Assembly (NCBI GenBank): GCA_937876375.1
Contig: CALEHY010000021.1
Span: 1-64,000, forward strand
Origin: an uncultured Clostridia bacterium
Lineage (GTDB): Bacteria > Bacillota > Clostridia > Oscillospirales > Acutalibacteraceae
Reading direction: 5' to 3'
DNA: 64,000 nucleotides
Positions 26,762-36,830 of this stretch are shown here, piece by piece. The stretch's first letter is position 1. Each line of letters opens with the position of its first letter. Both the position numbers and the translations under genes were made by a program. The notes under the pieces are model-generated. The model did no database searches. It saw only the letters and a program-made list of their open reading frames with translations, and was not told where the DNA came from.

Positions 26762-27470
26762 TGAACAGCGTATTAAATCCACTATTGATAACTACAAGAG
26801 GATAAAGGCTGACGTTGAGGAGACTGCTATAAAGGCTGGCAGAGACCCTAGAGACGTTCGACTAATGTGTGTTACAAAAACTGTGGAAGCAGAGTATATA
26901 AATCCTGTTCTTGATTTAGGTGCCGATTTGATCGGTGAAAACAGAGTGCAGGAATATATGGGCAAGAAGGATGCTCTCCACTTGGACGGAGTAGAGAAGC
27001 ATATTATTGGTCATCTGCAGACTAACAAGGTAAAGTATATCGCTGGTGAGGTTGATATGATTGAGTCGGTCGACTCCATCAAGCTTGCCAAGGAGATATC
27101 CAAGGAGTCCAAAAAGCACGACACTACTACTAATGTATTGGTAGAGGTCAATGTCGGCAAGGAGGACTCAAAGAGTGGTATATATATCGAGTCACTTGAG
27201 GAGCTTTTGTGTGAGATATCCGAGCTCGATAATATCAAAGTAAAGGGCCTTATGACCATACCACCAATTTGCGACTCTGACACAGAGGTCAGAAAGTATT
27301 TTGAAACTATGCACAACAAGTTTTTGGACATAGCGTCAAAGAAGATTGACAATATTGATATGGAAATTCTTTCTATGGGAATGAGTGGCGACTATGAGGC
27401 TGCTATTCTCGAGGGTTCAAATATAGTAAGAGTTGGCTCTGCAATATTCGGAGCAAGAAAATATTTTTAG
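26742..27470 (+). CDS. PLP homeostasis protein, YggS/ProSC family
   Basis: A 242-residue single-domain PLP-binding barrel protein that buffers pyridoxal phosphate and affects amino-acid pools. The PLP lysine is in CVTKTVEAE (about residue 46). HIIGHLQTNKVKYI, SVDSIKLAKEIS and the C-terminal LSMGMSGDYEAAI with VRVGSAIFG phosphate-binding residues are diagnostic. It sits directly before sepF, the usual YggS-SepF arrangement in Gram-positive division clusters. Confidence 0.92.
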   Translation: MERFIPDEQRIKSTIDNYKRIKADVEETAIKAGRDPRDVRLMCVTKTVEAEYINPVLDLGADLIGENRVQEYMGKKDALHLDGVEKHIIGHLQTNKVKYIAGEVDMIESVDSIKLAKEISKESKKHDTTTNVLVEVNVGKEDSKSGIYIESLEELLCEISELDNIKVKGLMTIPPICDSDTEVRKYFETMHNKFLDIASKKIDNIDMEILSMGMSGDYEAAILEGSNIVRVGSAIFGARKYF

Positions 27471-27485
27471 AGAAGGGGAACTAAT

Positions 27486-27968
27486 ATGGGATTTTTTGAT
27501 AAGGTAAAGGAAATTATCACTGACACAGATGATGGATTTGATGATTACTATGATGATGCTGATGATTTTGATCCAGGTATAGCAAAGCCTGATCGTCCAT
27601 CATTCACTACTCCTAGCTATGACCGTGAGGAGGTTAGGGAAAGACCTGTTCGTAGACAAAAGAGCGACAAGGTTGTAAACATTCACACAACAGCACAGCT
27701 ACAGGTTGTACTCGTTAAGCCAGAGCGCTATGAGGAGGCTGCTGCTATTGCTGATAATCTTAACGAAAAGCGTACTGTAGTTCTCAATCTTGAGAGCACG
27801 AACCGTGATATCGCAAGACGACTACTTGATTTCTTGTCAGGTGTTGCATATGCCAACAACGGACAGATTAAGCGTGTTGCAAACTCAACATATATCATCA
27901 CTCCATACAATGTTGACGTTATGGGTGATCTTATCGATGAGCTTGAGAGCAACGGTATGTTTATTTAA
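27486..27968 (+). CDS. sepF: Cell division protein SepF
   Basis: A 160-residue FtsZ-interacting protein that anchors and aligns the Z ring at the membrane. It has an amphipathic N-terminal membrane-binding helix (MGFFDKVKEIITDTDDG), an acidic Asp/Tyr-rich linker (residues 17-50) and the compact SepF core (about 65-160) with VVLNLESTNRDIARRLLDFL and GVAYANNGQIKRV. AAGGGG precedes the start. It lies between yggS and divIVA, as in many Firmicutes. Confidence 0.93.
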   Translation: MGFFDKVKEIITDTDDGFDDYYDDADDFDPGIAKPDRPSFTTPSYDREEVRERPVRRQKSDKVVNIHTTAQLQVVLVKPERYEEAAAIADNLNEKRTVVLNLESTNRDIARRLLDFLSGVAYANNGQIKRVANSTYIITPYNVDVMGDLIDELESNGMFI

Positions 27969-27988
27969 TGATATAGGAGGATACATAT

Positions 27989-29248
27989 ATGATCAGTTCA
28001 AAGGACCTAAAGGATAAGGAATTTACACTTGTACCTAATGGCTATGATGCAGAAGAGGTAAACTTCATCTTGTCAGAGGCAGCAAACACTATCGATGCTT
28101 TCACAGCAGAAAGCGACAACCTATATCACAAGCTAGAGGTTCTAGCTGCAAAGGTAGAGGAATATCGTGAGGATGAGGACTCTATCAAGGCTACACTTAT
28201 CACAGCACAAAAAATGGCTGATAAGATAAAGAAGGAGTCTAGCGAGGCATCTGCATTGCTACTTTCTACTAGCGAGCAGACAGCAAAGGAGACACTTGAT
28301 TCTGCTAATGAGGAGGCAGACAAGATTATCACCACAGCTAGAGAATTTTCATCAAATCTTATTGCAGAAAAGACAGAGGAAGCAAATGCTATTGTGTCTG
28401 ATGCACAGGCAAAGGCTAACGAAGCTATCAATTCTGCAAAGATTGTTGCACAGAATATCCTTGATCAAGCAAAGGAGATTTCAGATGACCTTATTGCTAA
28501 ATCAAAGGCAGAGAAAGAGGCTTATGATATCCTTATTGCTACTGTTAAGGACGATGCAAAAGCATTCGTTGACAAACTAGTAGACCTATATGCAGAGCAG
28601 CTTGACAGCCTTAAGGGTGCAAATTTTGATATCGCTTCTGACGAAGCTGTAGCTGATGAGGAGCAGATTGATTCACTAGAGGGTGATATCGATTCTCTTA
28701 TCAGTGAGATTAGCGAAATGGCAGAGGCTATTCCAGTTGAGATAGTTGTTGACGAGGATGACGACGAGGCTAATGAGGAGCCAGCTCCACAGCCAACAGT
28801 CGATGATTCCGAGATAGTAATCAATATTCCAGAGACTACTGATGAAGATGTAGAGGAGGAAGAGACTGAAGAGCAGTTCAGCCTTGACGAGACACCTATC
28901 GAGGAGACTGATATTGTTAATGAAGAGCCTGTTGATGAGGTAGAGGAGATTGTTGAGGAAGAAGACCCAGCAGACCCTATGGAAGCTGTTGCTGCTTTTT
29001 CAAAAACAGTTCTCACTCCAGTTGAGCCATCTGATGAGCCATATATCCCAGTTATCGAGGAAGAGCCAGTTCTAGAGGAGGGTTCACTATTCGATGATGA
29101 GAATGCACTACCTTTTGAGACATATTTTAATGTTAAGACAGAGGATGCACATTCCGACCCATCACAGACAATCTCACTTGTTCCACCAGAGGATGACGAT
29201 GATGAGGACGATACAAGATTCAAGGGCTTTTTCAAAAAGAAGAAGTAA
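27989..29248 (+). CDS. DivIVA-domain protein with long acidic tail
   Basis: 419 residues. The N-terminal 35 residues (start MISSKDLKDKEFTLVPNGYD) match the DivIVA membrane-curvature-binding region. Residues 35-215 form coiled coil rich in Ala, Glu and Lys. From about 220 to 400 the protein is extremely acidic, with runs of Glu and Asp, and it ends in basic residues KGFFKKKK. DivIVA proteins mark poles and septa and recruit partners. The acidic tail is unusually long. GGAGG lies upstream; a 48-base gap separates it from ileS. Confidence 0.88.
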   Translation: MISSKDLKDKEFTLVPNGYDAEEVNFILSEAANTIDAFTAESDNLYHKLEVLAAKVEEYREDEDSIKATLITAQKMADKIKKESSEASALLLSTSEQTAKETLDSANEEADKIITTAREFSSNLIAEKTEEANAIVSDAQAKANEAINSAKIVAQNILDQAKEISDDLIAKSKAEKEAYDILIATVKDDAKAFVDKLVDLYAEQLDSLKGANFDIASDEAVADEEQIDSLEGDIDSLISEISEMAEAIPVEIVVDEDDDEANEEPAPQPTVDDSEIVINIPETTDEDVEEEETEEQFSLDETPIEETDIVNEEPVDEVEEIVEEEDPADPMEAVAAFSKTVLTPVEPSDEPYIPVIEEEPVLEEGSLFDDENALPFETYFNVKTEDAHSDPSQTISLVPPEDDDDEDDTRFKGFFKKKK

Positions 29249-29296
29249 TTAATTGATAATTCAATTTACATATATTTTAGTAAGGAGCAAAGATAA

Positions 29297-32092
29297 ATGG
29301 ATTATAATGAGACACTAAATTTACCAAAGACCGAATTTCCTATGCGAGCTGGTCTACCACAGAGAGAGCCAGAGTTTTTAAAGACATGGGAAAAGCGCAA
29401 GCAGTATAACGCACTTATGGAGCATAACGAGGGCAAGCCATTGTTCGTTCTACACGATGGACCACCTTATGCTAATGGCGATATTCATATCGGTCATGCA
29501 CTAAACAAGACACTTAAGGACTTTATCGTTCGTTACAAGAATATGACTGGCTTCAAGGCACCATATGTACCAGGTTGGGATACTCACGGTCTACCAACAG
29601 AGCTTGCTGCTCGTAAAAAGGCTGGTATCACAGCAGAGTCAAATATTTCTGATTTGGAGCTACGCCAGATTTGTCGTGACACAGCTCTTGGATTTGTTGA
29701 CATTCAGCGTGAAAGCTTTAAGCGTATGGGCGTTATCGGTGAGTGGGATCACCCATATATCACTCTACAGAAGGAATTTGAGCAGGAGCAGATTAAGGTA
29801 TTTGCTTCTATGGCATCAAAGGGCTATATCTACAAGGGTCTAAAGCCAGTTTATTGGTGTGCTGATTGTAACACAGCGCTTGCTGAGGCAGAGATTGAGT
29901 ATGCCGAGGACCCATGTCATTCAATCTATGTTAAGTTCAAGGTTACTGATGATATGGGCAAGCTTGCTGCTCTTGGTGCAGACCTTGACAAGACATATTT
30001 CGTTATTTGGACAACTACTACTTGGACACTACCAGCTAACGTTGCTATCTGTGTTGGTCCTAACTATGAGTACTCTATCCTAAAGGCAAATGGCGAGTTC
30101 TATGTTATGGCTACAGACCTAGCACCAGTTGCTATGGCTGACGCTGGTATTACTGATTACGAGGTTGTTGGTATCATCCGTGGTGATGAGCTTGAGTATA
30201 TGAAGACAGCTCATCCATTCATCGATAGAACTTCACTAGTTATCGTTGGTGACCATGTAACACTTGAGAGTGGTACTGGTTGTGTACACACTGCTCCTGG
30301 TCACGGTGTTGATGACTTTATCGTTTGTAAGAAATATAAGGAAATTCCTATCGTCGTTCCTGTTGATGACAAGGGTGTTCTTACAGAGGAGGCTGGTCAG
30401 TTTGCTGGTCTATCTACTGATGATGCAAACAAGCCTATCGCAGAGCATCTTGAGAGCATTGGTGCTCTATTCGCTCTAAAGAAGATTAAGCACCAGTATC
30501 CACATTGCTGGAGATGTCACAAGCCTATTATTTTCCGTGCTACTAGCCAGTGGTTCTGCTCTGTTGATGATTTTAAGGACGCAGCAGTTAAGGCAGCAGA
30601 GGACGTTAAGTGGTTCCCAGAGTGGGGTAAGGATAGACTACAGTCAATGGTTGTTGAGAGAGCCGATTGGTGTATCTCTCGTCAGAGAAAATGGGGTGTG
30701 CCTATCCCAGTAGTATATTGTAAGGATTGTGGCAAGGAGATTATCGACGACGCTGTAATGCAGAAAATTTCTGATATCTTTGGCGAAGAGGGCTCTGATG
30801 CTTGGTATGCTCACGATGCAGAGTATTTCCTACCTGATGGCTTCAAGTGTCCACATTGTGGTGAGGCAAAGGGCTTCGACAAGGAGTCTGACATTATGGA
30901 CGTATGGTTCGACTCTGGCTCATCTTGGGCTGCTGTTTGTAAGAACAGAGATTATCTTGCTGCTCCAGCAGACGTTTATCTTGAGGGTGCTGACCAGTAT
31001 CGTGGTTGGTTCCAGTCATCAATTTTGACCTCTGTTGCTGGTGGCAATGGCGCTCCATACAAGGAGATTATCACTCATGGCTGGACTGTTGATGGTGAGG
31101 GCAGAAAAATGTCCAAGTCACTCGGCAATGGTATCGCTCCACAGGACGTTATGAACAAGTACGGTGCTGATATCCTTCGTCTATGGGTTGCATCTGCTGA
31201 CTACCATGCTGATATTCATATTTCACAGGATATCCTAAAGCAGATTTCTGATAACTATCGTAAGATTAGAAATACAGCTAGATATTGCTTAGGTAACCTA
31301 TACGACTTTAACCCAGATACTGATATGGTACCTAACGAGGAGCTTGAAGAGCTAGATAAGTATGCTCTTATGAAGCTTGATGAGGTGCTTGCTGTGGCTC
31401 GTAAGGGCTATGATGAGTACGAGTATCATACAACAGCGCACGCACTACACAATTTCTGCGTTGTTGATATGAGTAATTTCTACTTTGACGTACTAAAGAA
31501 CAGACTTTATACCTCTGCTCCTAACTCAAAGTCAAGAAAGGCTGCACAGACAGTTCTGTATAAGGTGCTTGACGCTCTTACTCTTGTTCTTACTCCAATT
31601 CTTGCATTCACTTGTGACGAGATTTGGCAGGAGATGAAACATGATTCATCAAAGAACACAGAGTCACCACTATTCAACGATATCCCAACAGCTGATTATA
31701 TCGATGCTGATGAGTCATTCATCGCAAAGTGGGATAGAATTCATGAGATTAGAACTGACGTTCAAAAGGCTCTTGAGGTAGCTCGTTCAAGCAAGATTAT
31801 CGGTAAGCCACTTGAGGCAAAGGTAACATTGTTCGCTGATGGTGAGCTTGCAGAGTTCTTAAATGAGAATGTTTCTGCTCTACCTGAAATCTTCATCACC
31901 TCTGCAGTAGAGGTTGCTGCTGGTGAGGGTGAGGTAAAGGGTGACGTTGCAGGTCTATCCATCACTGTATCAAAGGCTGATGGCGAAAAGTGCGAGCGTT
32001 GCTGGAAGTTCTCAACAACAGTGGGCACTTGTGCAGAGCACCCAACACTTTGCAAGGAGTGTGCAGACGCTCTTGCAGAAATCTTAAAGTAA
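29297..32092 (+). CDS. ileS: Isoleucyl-tRNA synthetase
   Basis: Charges tRNA-Ile. The 931-residue length fits the bacterial enzyme. [17 protein letters not shown] carries the HIGH signature near residue 65, [10 protein letters not shown] follows, and KMSKSLGN lies near 605. The editing domain is between them. The C-terminus has a zinc site [14 protein letters not shown]...CKEC. No T-box leader was seen in the 48-base gap after divIVA, so it appears to be co-transcribed with the division genes. Confidence 0.97.
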   Translation: MDYNETLNLPKTEFPMRAGLPQREPEFLKTWEKRKQYNALMEHNEGKPLFVLHDGPPYANGDIHIGHALNKTLKDFIVRYKNMTGFKAPYVPGWDTHGLPTELAARKKAGITAESNISDLELRQICRDTALGFVDIQRESFKRMGVIGEWDHPYITLQKEFEQEQIKVFASMASKGYIYKGLKPVYWCADCNTALAEAEIEYAEDPCHSIYVKFKVTDDMGKLAALGADLDKTYFVIWTTTTWTLPANVAICVGPNYEYSILKANGEFYVMATDLAPVAMADAGITDYEVVGIIRGDELEYMKTAHPFIDRTSLVIVGDHVTLESGTGCVHTAPGHGVDDFIVCKKYKEIPIVVPVDDKGVLTEEAGQFAGLSTDDANKPIAEHLESIGALFALKKIKHQYPHCWRCHKPIIFRATSQWFCSVDDFKDAAVKAAEDVKWFPEWGKDRLQSMVVERADWCISRQRKWGVPIPVVYCKDCGKEIIDDAVMQKISDIFGEEGSDAWYAHDAEYFLPDGFKCPHCGEAKGFDKESDIMDVWFDSGSSWAAVCKNRDYLAAPADVYLEGADQYRGWFQSSILTSVAGGNGAPYKEIITHGWTVDGEGRKMSKSLGNGIAPQDVMNKYGADILRLWVASADYHADIHISQDILKQISDNYRKIRNTARYCLGNLYDFNPDTDMVPNEELEELDKYALMKLDEVLAVARKGYDEYEYHTTAHALHNFCVVDMSNFYFDVLKNRLYTSAPNSKSRKAAQTVLYKVLDALTLVLTPILAFTCDEIWQEMKHDSSKNTESPLFNDIPTADYIDADESFIAKWDRIHEIRTDVQKALEVARSSKIIGKPLEAKVTLFADGELAEFLNENVSALPEIFITSAVEVAAGEGEVKGDVAGLSITVSKADGEKCERCWKFSTTVGTCAEHPTLCKECADALAEILK

Positions 32093-32103
32093 AATGACAA
32101 AAC

Positions 32104-32130
32104 GCCGAGGCTACATTTTGTGGTCTCGGC
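32104..32130 (+). promoter_or_regulatory. Hairpin between ileS and lspA
   Basis: GCCGAG (32104-32109) pairs with CTCGGC (32125-32130), with further partial pairing inside, but no T run follows. It may be a processing or attenuation hairpin rather than a full terminator. Confidence 0.45.
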
Positions 32131-32143
32131 ATTAAGGATAATT

Positions 32144-32638
32144 ATGCACAGAAAAAAACATATCTCTTGTTCAGTAATGATTGCGTTAATCATTATTTTT
32201 GACCAGATAACTAAATATTTTGCTAGTGCAAAGCTTGGCGATGGACATATTGCAAGGCTTATTCCTCATATTGCCCAGTTACATTATGCAGAGAATACTG
32301 GTATGGCGTTCTCTATGTTCTCTGGTGCTAGATGGGTTTTTGTGGCATTGACTGTCGTTGTCTGTGTCGGTGTGCTGTATTATCTTTTTTCTAACAGATG
32401 CAAGAGCCTATGGCTGTATTGGAGCCTTGGCGTCATTGTGTCCGGTGGTATAGGCAATCTTATCGACAGAGCGCTTTATGGCTATGTTGTTGATTTTATT
32501 GAGCCTATATTTGTTGATTTTGCGATATTTAATATCGCTGATTGCGCTGTAACTCTTGGTGCGATAGTGCTGATTGGATATCTTGTTGTTGATATCTTTG
32601 TCACAGCAAAGAAGGAAAAGGGTGAGAATAATGGCTGA
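32144..32638 (+). CDS. lspA: Lipoprotein signal peptidase
   Basis: Cleaves prolipoprotein signal peptides after lipid attachment, in the membrane. The 164-residue protein has four membrane segments and the aspartyl protease motifs: IFDQITKYFA near the N-terminus, AENTGMAFSMF, GGIGNLIDRALYG (first Asp) and FNIADCAVTLGA (second Asp). The ATG at 32144 has AAGGAT upstream. Its substrates in this window probably include the two lipobox proteins at 48833-51527. Confidence 0.95.
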   Translation: MHRKKHISCSVMIALIIIFDQITKYFASAKLGDGHIARLIPHIAQLHYAENTGMAFSMFSGARWVFVALTVVVCVGVLYYLFSNRCKSLWLYWSLGVIVSGGIGNLIDRALYGYVVDFIEPIFVDFAIFNIADCAVTLGAIVLIGYLVVDIFVTAKKEKGENNG

Positions 32639-33548
32639 TACCTTTGTTTTCACTGTTGAGGATACTGGCACTCGATTGGATAAATTTCTTGTCGATATGA
32701 TGGACGATTTTACTCGTTCGGCAGTGCAAAAGCTGATCGATGATGGTTGTGTGCTAGTTAATGACAAGTCTATCGCAAAGAATTATAAGTGCAAGGTAGG
32801 GGATAGCGTGTCTGTCACTGTTCCAGATGCTAAGCCACTTGAGGCAGAGGCACAGGATATCCCACTCGATATCGTGTATGAGGATGACGATTTGCTAGTT
32901 GTTAACAAGGCAAAGGGTATGGTCGTCCATCCAGCTAATGGCAATTACGATGGCACTCTTGTTAATGCGTTATTATATCATTGTGGCGATAGCCTATCTG
33001 GTATTAATGGGGTTATTCGTCCTGGTATCGTGCATAGAATTGACAAGGATACCTCTGGTCTGCTAATTGTTGCGAAGAATGATATCGCTCATCTTGGACT
33101 CGCCGAGCAGATAAAGGAGCATAGCTTTAATCGTGCCTACGAGGCTGTGGTCTATGGCAATGTCAAGAACGATGAGGGCACAATCTGTCAGCCTATCGGC
33201 AGAAATCCAAAGGATAGGAAGAAGATGGCAGTAACTATGAAAAATTCAAAGCCTGCCACCACTCATTACGAGGTTATTAAGCGATATGGTGATTTCACCC
33301 ATGTTCGCTGTATATTAGAAACAGGACGAACTCATCAGATTAGAGTTCATATGTCACATATTGGGCATCCCGTTGCTGGTGATTCGGTATATGGACCACG
33401 CAAGGTTATTACCGAGCTTAACGGTCAGTGCCTACATGCAAAGCATATTGGCTTTGTTCATCCAGTCACTAACGAGTGGCTAGAGTTTGAGTCCGATTTG
33501 CCAGATTATTTTACAAGGTTTCTTGGCAAATTAGAGAGGAGAAACTAA
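32631..33548 (+). CDS. Ribosomal large-subunit pseudouridine synthase, RluD type
   Basis: Isomerises uridines in 23S rRNA. The 305-residue protein has an S4 RNA-binding domain (residues 12-75: LDKFLVDMMDDFTRSAVQKL) and the catalytic RluA-family segment HRIDKDTSGLLIVAKN with the nucleophilic Asp. GRTHQIRVHMSHIGHPV lies near the C-terminus. The ATG at 32631 overlaps the lspA stop by eight bases, and GGTGAG lies ahead. The lspA-rluD pairing is very common in Firmicutes. Confidence 0.92.
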   Translation: MADTFVFTVEDTGTRLDKFLVDMMDDFTRSAVQKLIDDGCVLVNDKSIAKNYKCKVGDSVSVTVPDAKPLEAEAQDIPLDIVYEDDDLLVVNKAKGMVVHPANGNYDGTLVNALLYHCGDSLSGINGVIRPGIVHRIDKDTSGLLIVAKNDIAHLGLAEQIKEHSFNRAYEAVVYGNVKNDEGTICQPIGRNPKDRKKMAVTMKNSKPATTHYEVIKRYGDFTHVRCILETGRTHQIRVHMSHIGHPVAGDSVYGPRKVITELNGQCLHAKHIGFVHPVTNEWLEFESDLPDYFTRFLGKLERRN

Positions 33549-33549
33549 A

Positions 33550-34404
33550 ATGCAAACATTTGAAAATTGGCTTGTTGTGTCTGATATAGACGGAACACTT
33601 AATAATAAGATGCGAAGACTTCCAAAGAGAAATTACGACGCTATCAAAAAATTTACTGAGCTTGGTGGCAATTTTACATTAGCTAGTGGTCGACTACAAT
33701 CATCTTTGGAGCGCAACTATAATCGTATCACACCTAATCAGCCTGCTATCATTCTTAATGGTGCTGGTATCTATGATTTTAACAAGAGAGAAATGATTTG
33801 GCGCAATACCATTGGAGAGCAGGGTAGAAATTTTGTTCGTTATATCTATAACGAGTTTGATGAGATTTTTAAGAGCGTTGATATCGGCGTGTACTTTGAT
33901 GATTATGTATATGTTGTTAAGAGTGGACTCCTTGCAAAGGGCACTATGCATATCGACAAGGCAAAGCACGAGTATGTCAATACTGTTGATGAGGTGCCAG
34001 ATGAGGGTTGGATGAAGGTTATCTTTTGGTCAAATCCTGTCGTTATCAAGAAGCTTAAGAAAATTGTCGAGAATATGCCTAACCCTAATGCAAACTTTAT
34101 GCTTTCATCTGATTGGACACTTGAGATGCTCCAAGCAGATACTCACAAGGGTGTTGGTATTATGAAGCTTGCTGATATGCTTGGTATCGAAAAGAGCCAT
34201 GTTGCTGCTATCGGTGATTATTATAATGACTGGGATATGCTAAAGACAGTTGGTCTGCCAGCTTGTGCAGGACAAGCCCCATCATCTATACACAAGATTT
34301 GCAAGTTCGAGGCTTGCCATTGCAATCATGGTTGTGTTGCTGACTTGCTAGAGTATATTATGTCTGGACAGGCTGATGAGGATATCGTCAGTGGCAAAAT
34401 ATAG
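33550..34404 (+). CDS. HAD-superfamily (Cof-type) sugar-phosphate phosphatase
   Basis: 284 residues. Motif I is VVSDIDGTLNNK (the first Asp is the nucleophile), motif II is TLASGR, and motif IV is AIGDYYNDWDML. A C2-type cap lies between about residues 90 and 200. This places it in the Cof/YidA group, which dephosphorylates phosphosugars or flavin and pyridoxal phosphates; the substrate cannot be read from sequence. It begins one base after the rluD stop. Confidence 0.88.
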   Translation: MQTFENWLVVSDIDGTLNNKMRRLPKRNYDAIKKFTELGGNFTLASGRLQSSLERNYNRITPNQPAIILNGAGIYDFNKREMIWRNTIGEQGRNFVRYIYNEFDEIFKSVDIGVYFDDYVYVVKSGLLAKGTMHIDKAKHEYVNTVDEVPDEGWMKVIFWSNPVVIKKLKKIVENMPNPNANFMLSSDWTLEMLQADTHKGVGIMKLADMLGIEKSHVAAIGDYYNDWDMLKTVGLPACAGQAPSSIHKICKFEACHCNHGCVADLLEYIMSGQADEDIVSGKI

Positions 34405-34406
34405 CT

Positions 34407-34883
34407 ATGGGCAAGAAAGACGATAAGACGAATGTTATGCGTGTGCTCGACCAAAAGAAGATAGCGTATGAGTATTTTGCAGTCGATAATATGACCACCA
34501 ACGCTAGTGAGGTCGCTAGGATGCTTGGTACTAATCCAGAGTATTTGTACAAGACTTTAGTCACTGTCGGTAGGAGCAAGGAGCATTATGTCTTTATGGT
34601 CCCAGCACCTAACGAGCTCGATTTGAAGAAGGCAGCCAAGGCTGTCGGTGAAAAGAGTATCGAGATGATACCACAAAAGGAGCTTTTGCCACTCACTGGT
34701 TATATCCACGGTGGCTGTTCTCCTATCGGTATGAAAAAACTGTTCAAAACTACTATTCATGAGAATAGTACAAATGCTGATTTCATCTTTTTTTCGGCTG
34801 GCAAAATCGGTAGACAGGTAAAGCTTAACCCATCCGATTTGTCAAAGGTAATACCTATCCAAACAGCAGATATTATAAAATAA
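34407..34883 (+). CDS. ybaK: Cys-tRNA(Pro)/Cys-tRNA(Cys) deacylase, YbaK/EbsC family
   Basis: A 158-residue trans-editing protein that removes mischarged Cys from tRNA-Pro. It shows TNASEVARMLGTNPEYLYKTLV, the family lysine region, and GYIHGGCSPIGMKK near residue 100, which is the conserved substrate loop. It begins two bases after the HAD gene and ends the long plus-strand run; a terminator follows. Confidence 0.9.
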   Translation: MGKKDDKTNVMRVLDQKKIAYEYFAVDNMTTNASEVARMLGTNPEYLYKTLVTVGRSKEHYVFMVPAPNELDLKKAAKAVGEKSIEMIPQKELLPLTGYIHGGCSPIGMKKLFKTTIHENSTNADFIFFSAGKIGRQVKLNPSDLSKVIPIQTADIIK

Positions 34884-34891
34884 AGAGCACC

Positions 34892-34928
34892 ATCCGACAC
34901 CTTCAATAAAGAGGGTGTCGGATTTTAT
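34892..34928 (+). terminator. Terminator after ybaK
   Basis: ATCCGACACC (34892-34901) pairs perfectly with GGTGTCGGAT (34914-34923) and is followed by TTTAT. Confidence 0.8.
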
Positions 34929-34998
34929 AATTAATGCACTTTGACAGATAATTTTGGTATCGTGACAACTTTTGATGTTGAAAATAAATGATAAAAAC

Positions 34999-35025
34999 GG
35001 TATCATTTCCGCTTGAAGTGATACT
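34999..35025. promoter_or_regulatory. Inverted repeat before the AT-rich secreted protein
   Basis: GTATCATTTC and GAAGTGATAC surround CGCTT (35000-35024). It is not T-tailed, so an operator or RNA hairpin is more likely than a terminator. It ends about 40 bases before the start codon. Confidence 0.4.
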
Positions 35026-35063
35026 GTATGTATGATATATTTATAAAAAAGGATGTGATATTT

Positions 35064-36572
35064 ATGAAAAGATTAATATTAGTTCTGTTATCAACAGTAT
35101 TGATTTTCACTTCAATTTTTGTATTACCTGTTTCAAGCTATGCACAAATCAATGCCACATATATTAATTCAAACGATTTAAAGACTGGTGACACTGTTAA
35201 ATTTGGTTTATACCCACAAAGCAAAGTAACTAACAAAACTACAATAAGCAATTTAAACAAAATTAAATGTCCAATGAAAAGCTACGGATATATACAAAAT
35301 TGTGATAGTAGTGGCAAATATGATACTTTAAATATGTCATATGCCGATATAGAGTATAACGGATATTTATATAGAAAAGTATATATAGGTCAATACAGAC
35401 CACCAATTACTTCAGCAAATGAAGAATATTTTAAGGGTTATATAGAACAAGAGAAAAACGGCTATACAAAGGGAAAAAGCTATTATTTTAAATGGGAGCC
35501 CATCGTTTGGCAGGTTTTAGGAAAGCAAGATGGCGGAATAAGCTTGATGTCAAAAAGCATTCTTGATTCACAATGCTATAGTGATGTTGATGAACGTCCT
35601 AATTGGAAAAGCAGTTCGATAAGGCAATGGCTTAACAGTTCTTTTTACGATACAGCATTTTCATCAACAGAAAAGCAAAGGCTTCAATCGGCAAATCATA
35701 CCTATGAAGGCGAAAATGCAACAACTAAAAGCACGAACTATGTAACTGATAAGGTTTGGCTTCTTAATGTTGCAGAGAGCCAAAGCACAAACTTGGGATT
35801 CACTAAAGACTCAAACGAATATAACAAATCGAAACAAGCTATTGGAACTGAATATGCAAAAAGCCAAGGGTTATATAAATCAAATGAAAGCGCATACACC
35901 AATTGTTCACTTTGGTGGCTATCTAATAGCCATTCTGGTGCTCATGATGCTATCTACGTTGCGTCTAGTGGAATTTCATGGTGGCTCTATGATGAAGATG
36001 CAATAAATGTTACCAATGTTGGAGTTCGACCAGTAATTAAGCTTAAAGCATCTAAAAAAATTTATTCTTTTTTAACTAATCTATCAGCGACCAAGTATCA
36101 ATTCAATGGTGAAAACCGAAAGCCATTCGTTACAGTTAGAAATTCTAAAGGCAAAAAGCTAACAAAAAACACAGATTATACTGTTACATATCAAAAAGAC
36201 TGCAAAAATGTTGGAACATACAAGGTTGTTATAAAGCTTAAAGGTAGCTATTCTGGAACGATTACACAATACTATGTCATTAAGCCAAAATCAACAACTA
36301 TAACAAATCTAACATCAATAAAAAACGGTTTTAAGGTTGAATGGAACAAACAAACAGTTCAAACAACCGGATACCAAATTAGATATTCTCAAAACTCTTC
36401 AATGAGCAACTCTAAAACTATTGATATAAACAAAAATACGAGCACAAGAAAAACAATTGATAACTTGAATAGCGGCAAAAAATATTATGTTCAAATCCGT
36501 ACATTCAAAACAGTAAACGGAACAAAATACTATTCGAGCTGGTCAGCTAAAAAGTATGTAACAACAAAGTAA
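35064..36572 (+). CDS. Secreted DUF6273-type protein with Ig-like and fibronectin III modules
   Basis: 502 residues. The signal peptide MKRLILVLLSTVLIF continues to a likely cleavage near SSYAQ. Residues 45-335 contain FGLYPQSKV, WQVLGKQDGGISLMSKSILD, IRQWLNSSFYDTAFSSTEK and VRPVIKL, which I recognise as the DUF6273 pattern. Residues about 338-415 form an Ig-like stretch (YTVTYQKDCKNVGTYKVV) and about 416-502 a fibronectin type III module. The start at 35064 follows AAGGA. Codon use is AAA and AAT rich and differs from the genes on both sides, suggesting later acquisition. No anchor was seen. A surface or extracellular role is likely; activity is unknown. Confidence 0.75.
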   Translation: MKRLILVLLSTVLIFTSIFVLPVSSYAQINATYINSNDLKTGDTVKFGLYPQSKVTNKTTISNLNKIKCPMKSYGYIQNCDSSGKYDTLNMSYADIEYNGYLYRKVYIGQYRPPITSANEEYFKGYIEQEKNGYTKGKSYYFKWEPIVWQVLGKQDGGISLMSKSILDSQCYSDVDERPNWKSSSIRQWLNSSFYDTAFSSTEKQRLQSANHTYEGENATTKSTNYVTDKVWLLNVAESQSTNLGFTKDSNEYNKSKQAIGTEYAKSQGLYKSNESAYTNCSLWWLSNSHSGAHDAIYVASSGISWWLYDEDAINVTNVGVRPVIKLKASKKIYSFLTNLSATKYQFNGENRKPFVTVRNSKGKKLTKNTDYTVTYQKDCKNVGTYKVVIKLKGSYSGTITQYYVIKPKSTTITNLTSIKNGFKVEWNKQTVQTTGYQIRYSQNSSMSNSKTIDINKNTSTRKTIDNLNSGKKYYVQIRTFKTVNGTKYYSSWSAKKYVTTK

Positions 36573-36591
36573 TAAGTCCTAAATAACAACG

Positions 36592-36621
36592 AAAACGCTC
36601 CACTTCTGTGGGGCGTTTTTT
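36592..36621 (+). terminator. Terminator of the AT-rich secreted protein gene
   Basis: AAAACGCTCCAC pairs with GTGGGGCGTTTT around TTCT and runs into T residues. Confidence 0.85.
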
Positions 36622-36782
36622 TCGTGTATTTATTCAATTTTGAACAAACCGTAAAGTTGGCACGATATTTTAGCTTAACGCAGAAGGTGATTTCTGTACG
36701 TTATTTTGGTATCACGCCAAGGCGAATTAAGAGCTAAAAATTAAGAATTGAGGGTGGCACAGCCACACCAGATTATAGTAAC

Positions 36783-36805
36783 GGGAAGATGATATCTTCC
36801 CCTAC
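36783..36805 (-). repeat. GTAGGGG palindrome, minus orientation
   Basis: On the minus strand it reads GTAGGGGAAGATATCATCTTCCC. It opposes the copy at 36831-36854. Confidence 0.6.
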
Positions 36806-36830
36806 GAATCTCTAAATAATATAGTGTTCC

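Noticed and set aside
28522..29235. Long antisense Ser-rich reading frame opposite the divIVA-like gene.
   Set aside because: It is the reverse reading of the Glu/Asp-rich tail, which yields Ser codons on the opposite strand; no ribosome site or conserved motif.
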